NCBI GenBank assembly: GCA_019264575.1 | Contig: JAHUZV010000009.1 | Span: 1 to 64,000 of the forward strand | Source: Vulcanococcus sp. | GTDB lineage: Bacteria > Cyanobacteriota > Cyanobacteriia > PCC-6307 > Cyanobiaceae | Reading direction: 5' to 3' | DNA: 64,000 bases | In this document: piece by piece, positions 52,257 through 61,489 of the stretch | Position numbering within the stretch: position 1 is the first letter of the stretch | Layout of the letters: the number at the start of each line of letters is the position of its first letter | The notes under the pieces: model-generated | What the model saw: the letters and a program-made list of their open reading frames with translations, nothing else | Databases searched by the model: none | What the model was told of the DNA's origin: nothing | Position numbers and translations under genes: made by a program

Positions 52257-53138
52257 TCAGGACAGGTTCAGCAGCGCGGCGGTGAGCAGCACGTTGGTGA
52301 AGTAGGCCTTGATCAGGTCTTGACTGAGATTCACGCTGCTGCCAGGGCCCACCCACTGGTTGATGCGCTGCAGCGCTGAGGGATCGTCGTTGATGTAGGC
52401 CTGCATCAACTTGGCGATCGCCAGGTTGCTGAGGTTGAGCAAACCGGAGTTGTTCTCGGGCACCACGCAGCCCACGGCCGAGCGGTTGTAGGGCACCGAG
52501 GGAGCCACGTTGCCGGAGGGATCCACCGCGGCGCGGTTGGCGAGCAGCCAGAGGCTGTCGCCCGCGAGGAACTGAATCTCACCGTTCTTCAGGGCTTCAA
52601 GCGCTGCGGCGGGGTTTTCAAACAGCGCCAGCTCGCCGCCGGTGACGGTCTTCTCGATCGCGTGGGCCGAGAGGCTGTTCTTCACCGCGCCGATGGTTTT
52701 GCCCTTCAGAGCAGCGGGGGTGCCGTCGTTGCCGGCCGGGGTGATCAGGCGGGTGCCGCTGAGGGCGAAGGGCAGGGAGTAGTCGACAAACATCGAGCGG
52801 CCCCAGCTGAAGCCCGCGCCGCAAGAGAGGTCGACAGCGCCGCTGGCGATGGCGGCAAGGCCTTCATTGATCGAATTCACCGGTTGCGGCACCAGCTGCA
52901 CGGGCTTGCCGGTGTACTCGCTCACTTCTTTCTGGATCTCCTTGGCAAACTCCATGCCAAGGCCCATGTAGCCATTGCCCTGTTGGGTGGAGTAAGGGAG
53001 GTCGCCGTTGAGCACGACGGTGTTCAGCCTGCCGGTGCGGCTCACCCGCTCGAGCACGGTTTCGGCTTGGACCGGTTGCAGAACCCCCAGGGTGAGGCTG
53101 AGCAGAGCTCCGGTGAGTGCGGTCAGTCGAACAGCCAT
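52257..53138 (-). CDS. grrP: GrrP-like extracellular solute-binding protein
   Basis: From ATG 53138 the 293-residue protein has a signal peptide (LTGALLSLTLGVLQPVQA) and an amino-acid-type solute-binding (SBP family 3) fold: LNTVVLNGDLPYSTQQGNG, FAKEIQKEV, GAVDLSCGAGFSWGR, VDYSLPFALSGTRLI, LKGKTIGAVKNSLSA. In the GRR locus this orphan binding-like protein is called GrrP; no ABC permease is nearby. A role in sensing or carrying the peptide or a ligand is unknown. Frames up to 53543 run antisense to cobL. Confidence 0.88.
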   Translation of the reverse strand: MAVRLTALTGALLSLTLGVLQPVQAETVLERVSRTGRLNTVVLNGDLPYSTQQGNGYMGLGMEFAKEIQKEVSEYTGKPVQLVPQPVNSINEGLAAIASGAVDLSCGAGFSWGRSMFVDYSLPFALSGTRLITPAGNDGTPAALKGKTIGAVKNSLSAHAIEKTVTGGELALFENPAAALEALKNGEIQFLAGDSLWLLANRAAVDPSGNVAPSVPYNRSAVGCVVPENNSGLLNLSNLAIAKLMQAYINDDPSALQRINQWVGPGSSVNLSQDLIKAYFTNVLLTAALLNLS

Positions 53139-53224
53139 CGCGTGGGGCGCAGACTCAGACAGTTGGCCGGAGAGTAAGGCAGTTTCCGCTCCTCTGCAGA
53201 ACGCCTGGCACTCACAATGGCGAG

Positions 53225-54469
53225 ATGATTGAGGTGATCGGCACCGACGCCGGCGCACCGGCCAGCCTGCCGCCGGCTCATCAAGAGCTGCTGCGCCAGG
53301 CCGCCCTGGTGGCAGCACCCCGCCGTCTGCACGCCGCCCTGCAGAGCTGGGCTGGCGATGGTGGGCCTGTGCTGATTGCCAGCGATCAGCCGGAGCCACT
53401 GCTCGAGCAGTTGCGGGGCCTCGATGCCGGACAACCGGCGGTGGTGCTGGCCAGTGGCGATCCGCTCTGGTTTGGGATTGGGCGGCTGCTGCTGGAGGGG
53501 CTTCCGGCGGATCAGCTGCGTTTTCATCCGGCCCCCAGCTCACTCCAGCTGGCCTTCGCGCGCATCGGTCGGCCCTGGCAGGACGCCAGCTGGCTCAGCC
53601 TGCACGGCCGCGATCCAGAACCGCTCGCGGCGCGGCTGCAGCAGCGGCAAGGCGCCTTGGCGGTGCTCACCGATCCCAGCCGCGGTGGGGCTGAAACGGT
53701 GCGCCGGTGCCTGCGGGCCGCGGGGCTCGAGCAGGCCTATTGCTTCTGGCTGTGTGAGCGCCTCGGCCACAGCGCCGAGCGCGTGCAGCGCCTGGCGCCC
53801 GAAGATCCCCTTCCCGCCGATCTCGATCCGCTGCACCTGGTGGTGCTGGTGGCCGAGCCGCCGGCGCTCCCGGAACGCCTGCCCCTGTTTGGTCTGCCAG
53901 ATGGGGTGTTTCTGCAGCACCCGGATCGCCCGGGGCTGATGACCAAGCGCGAAGTGCGCATTCAGCTGCTGGCCGATCTCGATCTGCCCCAGGAGGGTGT
54001 GCTCTGGGATATCGGTGCCGGCGTGGGTTCGGTGGGGCTGGAGGCATTGCGGCTGCGGCCGGCCCTGCAGCTCTGGGCCTTGGAGCAGCGCGGCGGCTCG
54101 GCGGCCTTGATCGAGGCCAACGCGGAGCGGCTGGGCGTGAAGCCCGCGCGGGTGCTGGAGGGCCGCGCTCCCGAAGCCCTGGCTGAGCTGCCCGATCCTG
54201 ATCGTGTGCTCATCGGCGGCGGCGGCCGCGATCGCTGTGCCTTGTTAGATGCCGTGCTTGAGCGGCTGCGTCCAGGCGGTGTGGTGGTGATTCCGCTCGC
54301 CACCGTGGAAGCGCTCGCCGAGCTGCGGCCGCCGCTGGAGCAGGCCGGCTTCGCCGTGGCCGTGGCTCAGCATCAGGCCTGGCGCGGGGCACCCCTGGCG
54401 GATGGCACGCGCTTGGCGCCGCTCAATCCCGTGCTGGTGCTGCGGGGCGAGCGGCCGGCTGCGGGTTGA
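53225..54469 (+). CDS. cobL: Precorrin-6Y C5,15-methyltransferase (decarboxylating)
   Basis: CobL/CbiET acts in cobalamin synthesis, methylating C5 and C15 and decarboxylating. The 414-residue protein has an N-terminal tetrapyrrole methylase half (VVLASGDPLWFGIG) and a C-terminal CbiT-type SAM methyltransferase half (LWDIGAGVGSVGLEALRL, VLIGGGGRDR). ATG 53225 is chosen; the upstream frame overlaps the divergent grrP. The tail overlaps the convergent DUF192 gene by 47 bp. Confidence 0.93.
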   Translation: MIEVIGTDAGAPASLPPAHQELLRQAALVAAPRRLHAALQSWAGDGGPVLIASDQPEPLLEQLRGLDAGQPAVVLASGDPLWFGIGRLLLEGLPADQLRFHPAPSSLQLAFARIGRPWQDASWLSLHGRDPEPLAARLQQRQGALAVLTDPSRGGAETVRRCLRAAGLEQAYCFWLCERLGHSAERVQRLAPEDPLPADLDPLHLVVLVAEPPALPERLPLFGLPDGVFLQHPDRPGLMTKREVRIQLLADLDLPQEGVLWDIGAGVGSVGLEALRLRPALQLWALEQRGGSAALIEANAERLGVKPARVLEGRAPEALAELPDPDRVLIGGGGRDRCALLDAVLERLRPGGVVVIPLATVEALAELRPPLEQAGFAVAVAQHQAWRGAPLADGTRLAPLNPVLVLRGERPAAG

Positions 54470-54899
54470 AGGGGCGTATCACCGCTGCACTGCCCACCTG
54501 CAGGTCCAGGCGGCTGGCTTCGCCGGCGGCCAGTTCCACCACGCCATCCGCTGGCTCGTCGGGCCCGTAGCTGCGGCAGGGCAGACGCGGACAGGGAGTG
54601 GTGTTGGCTTCGATCGCGATCACCCGCTTGTCGCGGATGAACAGCATGTCGAGTGGGGAGGGGGTGCGGTGCATCCAGAACTTGAGCACCTGGGGCTGGT
54701 CATAGGGGAACCACATGCCCCGCAACGGCGCCAGGGGCGGGCGGCCCATCAATCCCCAGCTCTGCTGCTGCGGGGTGCGCGCCACCTCCAGCTCAATGCA
54801 GGGGCCGCTGCTCACCACCGGGCGCAGGGTGGTGGCCTTCAGGCACCACTGCGCTTCGATCGGCAGCTGTTGCGGCGGCGGGGGCGGAGGCGTGTTCAT
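54423..54899 (-). CDS. DUF192 family protein
   Basis: The 158-residue protein has a Pro-rich N terminus (MNTPPPPPPQQLP) and the DUF192 core (EVARTPQQQSWGLMGRPPLA, WMHRTPSPLDMLFIRDKRVI and VVELAAGEASRLDL). Function unknown. It overlaps the 3' end of convergent cobL by 47 bp and is followed by the OmpR-type regulator 16 bp upstream on the same strand. Confidence 0.9.
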   Translation of the reverse strand: MNTPPPPPPQQLPIEAQWCLKATTLRPVVSSGPCIELEVARTPQQQSWGLMGRPPLAPLRGMWFPYDQPQVLKFWMHRTPSPLDMLFIRDKRVIAIEANTTPCPRLPCRSYGPDEPADGVVELAAGEASRLDLQVGSAAVIRPFNPQPAARPAAPARD

Positions 54900-54914
54900 C
54901 GGCGGGGCGGGTGG

Positions 54915-55568
54915 TTAGCGAGGCGGCGGGCCATCGCTGAGGCAATACCCCTGCCCCCGCACGGTGTGAATCAGCCGCTTTTCACCCTGCTCCTCGAGCT
55001 TTTGGCGCAAGTAGCGCACGTATACCTCGATCACATTGCTGGCGGCGCCGCGCTGGTCGTGCCACACCTGGCGCAGGATCTGATCGCGGCTGAGCACCTG
55101 GCCGCTGTGCTCCATCAGCAGTAGCAGTAAGGAGTATTCCCGCGCTGTGAGCGGCACCATCCGTTGGCCGCGGCGCACCTCATGGCGGCTGGGAATCAGG
55201 CTCAGATCGCCCAGGCTGAGGCGATCTTCCGGCGGGCGCCCCTTTTCAAGCAGCTTGCGGTGCAAGCGCAGACGCATCAATAGATCGCTAGCTCCGGCTG
55301 ACGACAACCAGAAATCGGTGGCCCCGGAGCGCAGTAGGCGTGAGCGGGCCGCCACGCTGTCGGTGCCGATGTCGAGCAGCACTGGCATGGCTCCGATCCG
55401 CTGCAGCAGCTGCGGCAACTGATTAGCGAGCTCGGCGCCAAGCACCGCCAGATCGCAGCGGGCTGCGATCCCCGCCTCACCGATGTGGCAGGTGTAGCCG
55501 GAGGCTTCCAGCCGCGGTGCCAGGGCCTCGGCTTCCTGGCCGAGCAGCAGCAGGCTTCCGCCGCTCAT
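54915..55568 (-). CDS. OmpR-type regulator with degenerate receiver domain
   Basis: The C-terminal ~100 residues are a complete winged-helix domain ([67 protein letters not shown]). The N-terminal half has the receiver layout, but the acidic pair after strand 1 is GQE, the phospho-acceptor position reads LAVLGAEL, and no conserved Lys follows strand 5. It resembles atypical, phosphorylation-independent cyanobacterial regulators such as NblR; the exact orthologue is not fixed. Start ATG 55568 overlaps the nadK stop. Given the intact nblS kinase in the window, it may act in the same stress network. Confidence 0.85.
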   Translation of the reverse strand: MSGGSLLLLGQEAEALAPRLEASGYTCHIGEAGIAARCDLAVLGAELANQLPQLLQRIGAMPVLLDIGTDSVAARSRLLRSGATDFWLSSAGASDLLMRLRLHRKLLEKGRPPEDRLSLGDLSLIPSRHEVRRGQRMVPLTAREYSLLLLLMEHSGQVLSRDQILRQVWHDQRGAASNVIEVYVRYLRQKLEEQGEKRLIHTVRGQGYCLSDGPPPR

Positions 55569-56476
55569 GAAGGGGCGCCGGGTTTGGCTACGTGCGGCAG
55601 GCCCCAACCCAGCTTGTTGCGCAGCACCTGGAAGAACTCGTGATCGGCCAAACGCACGAAGCGCACGGGGTGTTCGCTGCGGCGGATCAGCACCCGATCC
55701 TCCGGCCACACGTAGCAACCGGCGCTGCCATCCACCACCATCATCAGCCGCTCCGGCGTGGCGGGAAACACCGTGACCGGTTCCTGATCGCTGAACACCA
55801 GCGCCCGTGACGCCAGCGAGTGGGGCGCGATTGGCGTGAGCTGCAGCACCGGGCAATCGGGGGTGATCACGGGGCCGCCGGCACTCAGGGCATAGGCGGT
55901 GGAGCCGGTGGGCGTGGAGAGGATCACGCCATCGGCGGCGATATCCACCGGGGCATGGCGGCCCACGGCGATCTCGAAGTGGCACATCGAGGTGAGCGGC
56001 TCGCGGTGCAAAGCCATCTCGTTGAGGCAGAGCACCTCCCAACGGCGCTGCTCACCTCGCATCACGCTCACCACCAGGGTGGTGCGCTCCTCCACGGTCC
56101 ACTTGCCGGCGATCACCTGCTCGAGGGCCTGCTCGAGTTCTGGGAGATAGGTTTCCGCCAGAAAGCCCAGATGGCCGGTGTTGATCGTGAGGATCGGCAC
56201 ATCGATCGGTGCCGTCATCCGCGCGGCGGAGAGCACCGTTCCGTCGCCCCCCAGCACCATGGCCATCGCCATGGACGCTTCAAAGTTGGCCGGCACGCAG
56301 GCGGCATGCCCCTTGGCACGCAGGTGCTGATCCGGGTTGGCAAAGCCCACCATCCCCGCGGAGCTGCTAGCCCTCAGCACCTCATACCCCGCGCCGCGCA
56401 GGCGCGTTTCGATGGCGTCGGCGGTGGCGAGAGCCAGGTCCTTGCCGTCGTTAACGATGAGGCCGACGCAGGGCAC
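55565..56476 (-). CDS. nadK: NAD kinase
   Basis: NadK phosphorylates NAD to NADP. The 303-residue protein has the GGDGT signature in [41 protein letters not shown] and [17 protein letters not shown]. It is the larger cyanobacterial type. The stop overlaps the start of the OmpR-type regulator, suggesting linked expression of NADP supply and stress control. Confidence 0.95.
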   Translation of the reverse strand: MPCVGLIVNDGKDLALATADAIETRLRGAGYEVLRASSSAGMVGFANPDQHLRAKGHAACVPANFEASMAMAMVLGGDGTVLSAARMTAPIDVPILTINTGHLGFLAETYLPELEQALEQVIAGKWTVEERTTLVVSVMRGEQRRWEVLCLNEMALHREPLTSMCHFEIAVGRHAPVDIAADGVILSTPTGSTAYALSAGGPVITPDCPVLQLTPIAPHSLASRALVFSDQEPVTVFPATPERLMMVVDGSAGCYVWPEDRVLIRRSEHPVRFVRLADHEFFQVLRNKLGWGLPHVAKPGAPS

Positions 56477-56554
56477 TGACAGGGAACGAGGGCTGACGAT
56501 CAGCTGATTTTATGGGTGCCCTTCATATCCGCTGATCGCAAGCGGAGCTCCGCT

Positions 56555-57562
56555 TCAGAACTGCTCCAGGAAGCGCAGGTCGGAGGTGAACAGGCGGCGG
56601 ATGTCGTCGATGCCGTGGCGCACCATGCAGAAGCGCTCCACACCCAGGCCGGCAGCGAAGCCGCTGTAGCGCTCAGGATCAATGCCCAGGCCTTCGAGCA
56701 CCGCCGGATCAACCATCCCGCAGCCCATCACCTCCAGCCAGCGGCCGCGCCACTGCACATCCACCTCGGCGGAAGGCTCGGTGAAGGGGAAGTAGCTGGC
56801 GCGGAAGCGCACCGGCAGATCGCCGAAGAAGCGCTGCAGGAAGGTGGTCACGGTGCCGCGCAGGTGGCTGAAATCGAGGCCTTCATCGATGGCGAGCACC
56901 TCCACCTGGTGGAACACCGGTGAGTGGGTGGCATCCACCGCATCGCGGCGATACACCCGACCGGGCGCCACGATCCGCACCGGCGGCGGGTTCTTCTCCA
57001 GGTGGCGGATCTGCACCGGTGAGGTGTGGGTGCGCAGCAGCTCGTGCTCGCTCAAATAGAAGGTGTCCTGCATGTCGCGCGCCGGGTGGTGCGGCGGGAT
57101 GTTCAGGGCAGTGAAGTTGTAGTGGTCGGTTTCGATCTCCGGGCCTTCCTCCACGCGGTAACCGAGGCCAGAAAAGATGTCCACGATCTCTTCGATCGTG
57201 CTGATCAGGGGATGGCGGTGGCCGGCCGGGGTGTAGGTGGCCGGCATGGTCACATCGAGGGTTTCGCTGGCGATGCGCTCAGCCATCGCCGCCGCTTTCA
57301 CAGCGCTGAGGCGCTCACCCAGCAGCCCCTGTACCTGCTCCTTAAGCACGTTGGCCCGCTGGCCCACCAGCGGGCGCTCATCGCCAGGCAATTTGCCCAT
57401 GGCGCCGAGCACGGCCGAGAGCTTGCCCTTCTTGCCCAGCAGCCCCACGCGCAGGTCTTCGAGCTCGCTGGCGGAGCCGGCGGCGCCGATGGCCTTGGCG
57501 GCTTCAGCCTCCAGCTGATCGAGCTGGTCGGTGAGCTGCTGCAGGCTGATGGTGGCGCTCAC
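56555..57562 (-). CDS. pheS: Phenylalanyl-tRNA synthetase alpha subunit
   Basis: PheS is the catalytic subunit of the (alpha-beta)2 class II synthetase. The 335-residue product has the helical N domain, [40 protein letters not shown], the motif 2 stretch [20 protein letters not shown], and motif 3 [18 protein letters not shown]. The beta subunit (pheT) is not in the window. Divergent from surE with 68 bp. Confidence 0.96.
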   Translation of the reverse strand: MSATISLQQLTDQLDQLEAEAAKAIGAAGSASELEDLRVGLLGKKGKLSAVLGAMGKLPGDERPLVGQRANVLKEQVQGLLGERLSAVKAAAMAERIASETLDVTMPATYTPAGHRHPLISTIEEIVDIFSGLGYRVEEGPEIETDHYNFTALNIPPHHPARDMQDTFYLSEHELLRTHTSPVQIRHLEKNPPPVRIVAPGRVYRRDAVDATHSPVFHQVEVLAIDEGLDFSHLRGTVTTFLQRFFGDLPVRFRASYFPFTEPSAEVDVQWRGRWLEVMGCGMVDPAVLEGLGIDPERYSGFAAGLGVERFCMVRHGIDDIRRLFTSDLRFLEQF

Positions 57563-57630
57563 GGCTGTGTTCCGGTAGCTCGTGACTTTAAGAAGACGGC
57601 CTCTAGCCTCCAGGCAGTCACCCCAACCCC

Positions 57631-58419
57631 TTGCGGATCCTGATCAGCAACGACGACGGCGTGTTCGCCGCCGGCATCCGCACCCTGGCCGCTGAAGCTG
57701 CAGCCCGCGGCCATCAGGTGACGGTGGTGTGCCCTGATCAGGAGCGCTCCGCCACCGGCCACGGCCTCACCCTGCAAACACCTTTGCGGGCCGAGCGGGC
57801 CGATGAACTGTTCGCCCCCGGCATCACGGCTTGGGCCTGCAGCGGCACCCCCAGCGATTGCGTGAAGCTGGCGCTGTTCGCCCTGCTGGAGGAATGGCCC
57901 GATCTGGTGCTCTCCGGCATCAACCACGGCCCCAACCTCGGCACCGACACGCTGTATTCCGGCACGGTGAGTGCCGCCATGGAAGGCACGATTGAGGGGC
58001 TGCCAGCCCTGGCGGTGAGCAGCGCTGATTTCAAGTGGCGCAGCTTTGAACCCGCTGCCGCCATCGCCCTCGATGTGGCTGAAGCCGTGATGCAGCAGGG
58101 CTGGCCCGCCTCCACCCTTCTCAACCTGAACGTGCCGCCCTTAGCGGCGGAAGCGATCGGCCCCTTGCGCTGGTGCCGCAAGGCCGTGCGCCGTTACACC
58201 GATCAGTTCGACAAGCGCGTGGATCCCCGCGGCCGCACCTATTACTGGCTCGCCGGTGAGGTAGCCAATGACTTGGAGGCTGAGGTGGCCGGCCCAGCCG
58301 ACTGGCCGATTGATGTGGCCCATGTGGCCGCTGGCGGTGTGTCGCTCACGCCGCTGCAGCCCGAGCTGTTCTGGCGAGGGGAGGCCGCGGCGCTGCCTCA
58401 GCTGCCGCTGGGCCGGTAA
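57631..58419 (+). CDS. surE: 5'/3'-nucleotidase SurE
   Basis: SurE dephosphorylates nucleoside monophosphates and is linked to stationary-phase survival. The 262-residue protein starts at TTG with [15 protein letters not shown] (metal Asp-Asp), then [30 protein letters not shown] and [15 protein letters not shown]. All catalytic positions are in place. Its 3' end overlaps the convergent DUF3611 gene by 22 bp. Confidence 0.95.
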   Translation: MRILISNDDGVFAAGIRTLAAEAAARGHQVTVVCPDQERSATGHGLTLQTPLRAERADELFAPGITAWACSGTPSDCVKLALFALLEEWPDLVLSGINHGPNLGTDTLYSGTVSAAMEGTIEGLPALAVSSADFKWRSFEPAAAIALDVAEAVMQQGWPASTLLNLNVPPLAAEAIGPLRWCRKAVRRYTDQFDKRVDPRGRTYYWLAGEVANDLEAEVAGPADWPIDVAHVAAGGVSLTPLQPELFWRGEAAALPQLPLGR

Positions 58420-58976
58420 ATCCGCTGCAGCATCCAGATGCTGATCCAAAGCCCGATCACGTGGGCAAACAGCACCTGCGTGTTGCTCAGCACCGACAGC
58501 ATCTCGAGCGAGGTGATCGGGTAGTTGGTGATGCGCCCGCCCGGGGTGGTCATCGCTCCGCCGAAGGCGAAACCCGCTTGCATCGAGGCCTGCACAAATA
58601 GGCTCCCGGCAAGCGACTGGTAGCCCACGGTGCCCAGGGTGAGGCCCACCAGGTCGGCCAGCACGCTGCGTTTAATCAGCCGAGCGGTTTCGCCTTTGCT
58701 GGGGTGCACCGGCCCGTTGAGGGCCCGTCCGCAGCGCACGATCAGGCCGCTCTGCCAGATCGACCAAAGCAGCACCACAAAGGCCAGGCTCGTGAGCGAC
58801 AGGCCAGGGCCCAGACCCAGGGCTTTGTCGGCGCGGGCAGCAATCTGGCCACCGATGTTGTTGAAGAGCAGCACCCCCAGCACCACCACCCCGAGCACCA
58901 CCTGGGACCAGAGCCGAATCCAGCCCATCCGCCGTAGGGCGGCGGAGATCAGTTGCAGGTCGAGGCGATCGGCCAT
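58398..58976 (-). CDS. DUF3611 membrane protein
   Basis: The 192-residue product has four hydrophobic segments ([51 protein letters not shown] and [16 protein letters not shown]) and matches the cyanobacterial/plastid DUF3611 family. Function unknown, likely thylakoid or plasma membrane. ATG 58976 is antiparallel to an ATG (58975) of the divergent ribF frame. The upstream frame to 59207 is antisense to ribF. Confidence 0.9.
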   Translation of the reverse strand: MADRLDLQLISAALRRMGWIRLWSQVVLGVVVLGVLLFNNIGGQIAARADKALGLGPGLSLTSLAFVVLLWSIWQSGLIVRCGRALNGPVHPSKGETARLIKRSVLADLVGLTLGTVGYQSLAGSLFVQASMQAGFAFGGAMTTPGGRITNYPITSLEMLSVLSNTQVLFAHVIGLWISIWMLQRIYRPSGS

Positions 58977-59067
58977 GGGAAGGAGCGAGGGCGCCGGAGA
59001 TGGCCCAAACCTGCCATGGGAGGATGCCTGGGGCGAGGGCCTGGATGCGCTTGTTGGTGAACCGGCC

Positions 59068-60069
59068 TTGATTCCTCTGCGCAGTCCTGAGCAAGCCGCA
59101 CGGCCCACAGCCATTGCGCTGGGCAGTTTTGATGGGCTGCACCGGGGGCACCGACGGGTGATTGCTGCGGTGGTGGAGCGGGCAGCAGCGGCGCAACTCG
59201 TGCCCACGGTGGTGAGCTTCTGGCCCCATCCGCGGGAGGTGCTCTATGGCGAGGCGCGGCTGCGGCTGGATCTTCCCGCCGAAAAGATCCATCTGCTCGA
59301 ACCGCTCGGTATTGAGCAGTTGGTGTTGGTGCCCTTCACGCCGGAACTGGCCGCCCTCAGCCCGGAGCAGTTCGTAGAGCAGGTGCTGGTGGAGCAGCTG
59401 CAGGCCCAGCTGGTGGCTGTGGGCGAAAACTTCCGCTTTGGCGCCGGCCGCAGCGGAGATATCCATGCCTTGCGCGAGCTCTGCGCTGAGCGGGGGATTG
59501 AGCTCGTTGTGCAGCCGATCCTCAGCGATGGCACCGGTCGGTTGAGCAGTAGCCGGATCCGCCGGGCGCTCGAGGGCGGACAGCTGCAGGAGCCGGCGGC
59601 GTTGTTGGATCGCCCCTATCGCTTTGGCGGCCGGGTGGTGCGGGGGCGCGGGCTGGGCCGCGAGCTGGGTTGGCCCACCGCCAACCTCCAGGTGGATGGC
59701 CGCAAGTTTTTGCCCCAGCAGGGGGTGTATGCCGCCTGGGTGTGGCTGCAGGGAGAACAGCTGCCCGGCGAACGGCTGGCGGCGGTGATGAATCTGGGGC
59801 CGCAGCCCACGGTGGATCCCACTGCTCCATCGGCGGTGGAGGTGCACTTGCTTGGGCGGCGCCTGGATCTGGAGGGAGCGGAGCTGCTGGTGGAACCGGT
59901 GGCGCTGCTGCGCCAACAGCAGCGTTTCGAAAGCCTGGAAGCGCTGGTGGCACAAATCAGCCGCGATGCGGCACAGGCTGAGCAGCTGCTGGGCTCAGCC
60001 GGCGGGGTAGGCGTTGGCCAGGCCCCAGCTGATGAAGGCAGCAATCGCCCCCAGCAGCAGAATCCCTGA
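59068..60069 (+). CDS. ribF: Riboflavin kinase/FAD synthetase
   Basis: RibF phosphorylates riboflavin and adenylates FMN. Motifs are ALGSFDGLHRGHRRVI (nucleotidyltransferase), SFWPHPREVL, VGENFRFGAGRSGD, SSSRIRRAL and, in the kinase half, GRELGWPTANLQVDG and MNLGPQPTVD. The start is uncertain: TTG 59068 leaves a 91-bp divergent promoter region and begins where the family usually does; ATG 58975 would overlap the divergent DUF3611 start. The last ~25 residues are low complexity and antisense to the 38-residue gene at 59995. Confidence 0.9.
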   Translation: MIPLRSPEQAARPTAIALGSFDGLHRGHRRVIAAVVERAAAAQLVPTVVSFWPHPREVLYGEARLRLDLPAEKIHLLEPLGIEQLVLVPFTPELAALSPEQFVEQVLVEQLQAQLVAVGENFRFGAGRSGDIHALRELCAERGIELVVQPILSDGTGRLSSSRIRRALEGGQLQEPAALLDRPYRFGGRVVRGRGLGRELGWPTANLQVDGRKFLPQQGVYAAWVWLQGEQLPGERLAAVMNLGPQPTVDPTAPSAVEVHLLGRRLDLEGAELLVEPVALLRQQQRFESLEALVAQISRDAAQAEQLLGSAGGVGVGQAPADEGSNRPQQQNP

Positions 60070-60111
60070 GATCAGCACCAGCATTGGGCTGTCGGATCCG
60101 CCCTGCGCCAT
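59995..60111 (-). CDS. 38-residue single-helix membrane protein
   Basis: From ATG 60111 the product begins MAQGGSDSPMLVLISG, continues with ILLLGAIAAFISWGLANAYP and ends in AG: a short polar N terminus and one hydrophobic helix ending at a Trp, like small accessory subunits of thylakoid complexes. The 3' two-thirds lie antisense to the tail of ribF. The family is not known to me. Codon use fits the region, but there is no independent evidence of expression. Confidence 0.6.
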   Translation of the reverse strand: MAQGGSDSPMLVLISGILLLGAIAAFISWGLANAYPAG

Positions 60112-60171
60112 GGCCCTGTGATGGCATGTGTGCGCACACCCTAAGCAGCCCCTCTTGCCTCAGTTCTGTTC

Positions 60172-61236
60172 ATGACGGCCCCTGCACAACCCCAGCCGGT
60201 GTTGCGCCTGCTCGACGCCAACCTCGATCGCGCCCGCGAAGGCTTGCGGGTGGTGGAGGACTGGTGCCGCTTCGGGCTGGATCGTGCCGATCTGGTGGCG
60301 CGGCTCAAGGATCTGCGCCAGCGGCTGGGGCTGCTCCATGCCGAGCGCTACAAGCAGGCGCGGCATACGGCTGGCGACGTGGCGGCCGGCATGGCCCATC
60401 CCGCCCAGGCCCAGCGGCAGGAGCCCGCGGCGGTGGTGGCGGCCAACTGCGGCCGGGTGCAGGAGGCGCTGCGGGTGCTCGAGGAATTCGGCCGCGCTGA
60501 GGATCCAACCCTGGCCGCCGAAGCGGCCGCGATCCGCTACGCCCTTTACGACCTGGAGGTGGAGTTGCTGCGGGCCTGCCCATCGGCCCATCAACGCCGG
60601 GAGCAGTTGCAGAGCTGCCGCCTGTATCTGATCACCAGCCCATCCCCGCAGCTTGAGGCTGTGGTGGAAGCGGCGCTTGAGGGCGGTGTGCGCCTGGTGC
60701 AGTACCGCGCCAAGGAGGGCAGCCTGGGGGCAGATGGTGAGCCGATCACCGATACGGAGCGGTTGGCGCAGGCCCAGGCGCTGCGCCAGCTCTGCAGCCG
60801 CAAGGGGGCTCTGTTTCTGGTGAACGATCGGATCGATCTGGCTCTGGCGGTGGATGCCGATGGCGTGCATCTGGGGCAAGGCGATCTGCCGCCGGCGCTG
60901 GCGCGGCGTTTGCTCGGCCCCGAGAAGTTGATTGGCCGCAGCACTCACGCCCTCAGCCAGCTGCGTGAGGCGGTGGCCGATGGCTGCGACTACGTGGGTG
61001 TGGGCCCAGTGCAGGCCACGCCCACCAAGCCCGGCCGCGAGCCCGTGGGCCTGGAGTACGTGCGCCAGGCCGCGGCAGAAAGCCCGATCCCCTGCTTCGC
61101 CATCGGCGGCATCGATGCCAGCAACCTGCCGGATGTGCAGGCCGTGGGCTGCAGCCGGGTGGCAGTGGTTCGAGCGATCACAGCGGCCCCGGATCCTGCG
61201 GCGGCCAGCCGAGAGCTCCTGGAGATGTTGAACTGA
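60172..61236 (+). CDS. thiE: Thiamine-phosphate synthase with N-terminal extension
   Basis: ThiE joins HMP-PP and thiazole phosphate. The 354-residue protein has an extra N-terminal ~135-residue helical domain ([20 protein letters not shown]) typical of cyanobacterial ThiE, then the TIM barrel ([73 protein letters not shown]). thiS follows by four bases, so both belong to one operon. Confidence 0.95.
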   Translation: MTAPAQPQPVLRLLDANLDRAREGLRVVEDWCRFGLDRADLVARLKDLRQRLGLLHAERYKQARHTAGDVAAGMAHPAQAQRQEPAAVVAANCGRVQEALRVLEEFGRAEDPTLAAEAAAIRYALYDLEVELLRACPSAHQRREQLQSCRLYLITSPSPQLEAVVEAALEGGVRLVQYRAKEGSLGADGEPITDTERLAQAQALRQLCSRKGALFLVNDRIDLALAVDADGVHLGQGDLPPALARRLLGPEKLIGRSTHALSQLREAVADGCDYVGVGPVQATPTKPGREPVGLEYVRQAAAESPIPCFAIGGIDASNLPDVQAVGCSRVAVVRAITAAPDPAAASRELLEMLN

Positions 61237-61240
61237 GCCG

Positions 61241-61468
61241 ATGAGCGAATCCACCACATCCACGATCGAAGTGCGCCTCAATGGCGATCCGATGGCCTGC
61301 CCTGAAGGCCTGTCGCTGCTGCAACTGCTCGAGCTGCGCGGCTACAAACCACAGCTGGTGGTGGTGGAGTTCAACGGTGAGATCCTGCCCAGAGCTTCTT
61401 GGGCGGATCAGCCCGTACGGGAAGCCGATGCGGTGGAAGTGGTCACCATCGTGGGAGGTGGTTCTTAG
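61241..61468 (+). CDS. thiS: Sulfur carrier protein ThiS
   Basis: ThiS carries sulfur as a C-terminal thiocarboxylate for thiazole synthesis. The 75-residue beta-grasp protein has [35 protein letters not shown] and [10 protein letters not shown]. ThiS usually ends in Gly-Gly; here a Ser follows the third Gly, so C-terminal trimming would be needed. thiG and thiF are not in the window. Confidence 0.92.
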   Translation: MSESTTSTIEVRLNGDPMACPEGLSLLQLLELRGYKPQLVVVEFNGEILPRASWADQPVREADAVEVVTIVGGGS

Positions 61469-61489
61469 ATTTCATGGCAATTCCTGGGG

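Noticed and set aside
58975..59067. Longer ribF start at ATG 58975
   Set aside because: Would overlap the divergent DUF3611 ATG and leave no promoter; the extra residues match nothing. Kept as an alternative.
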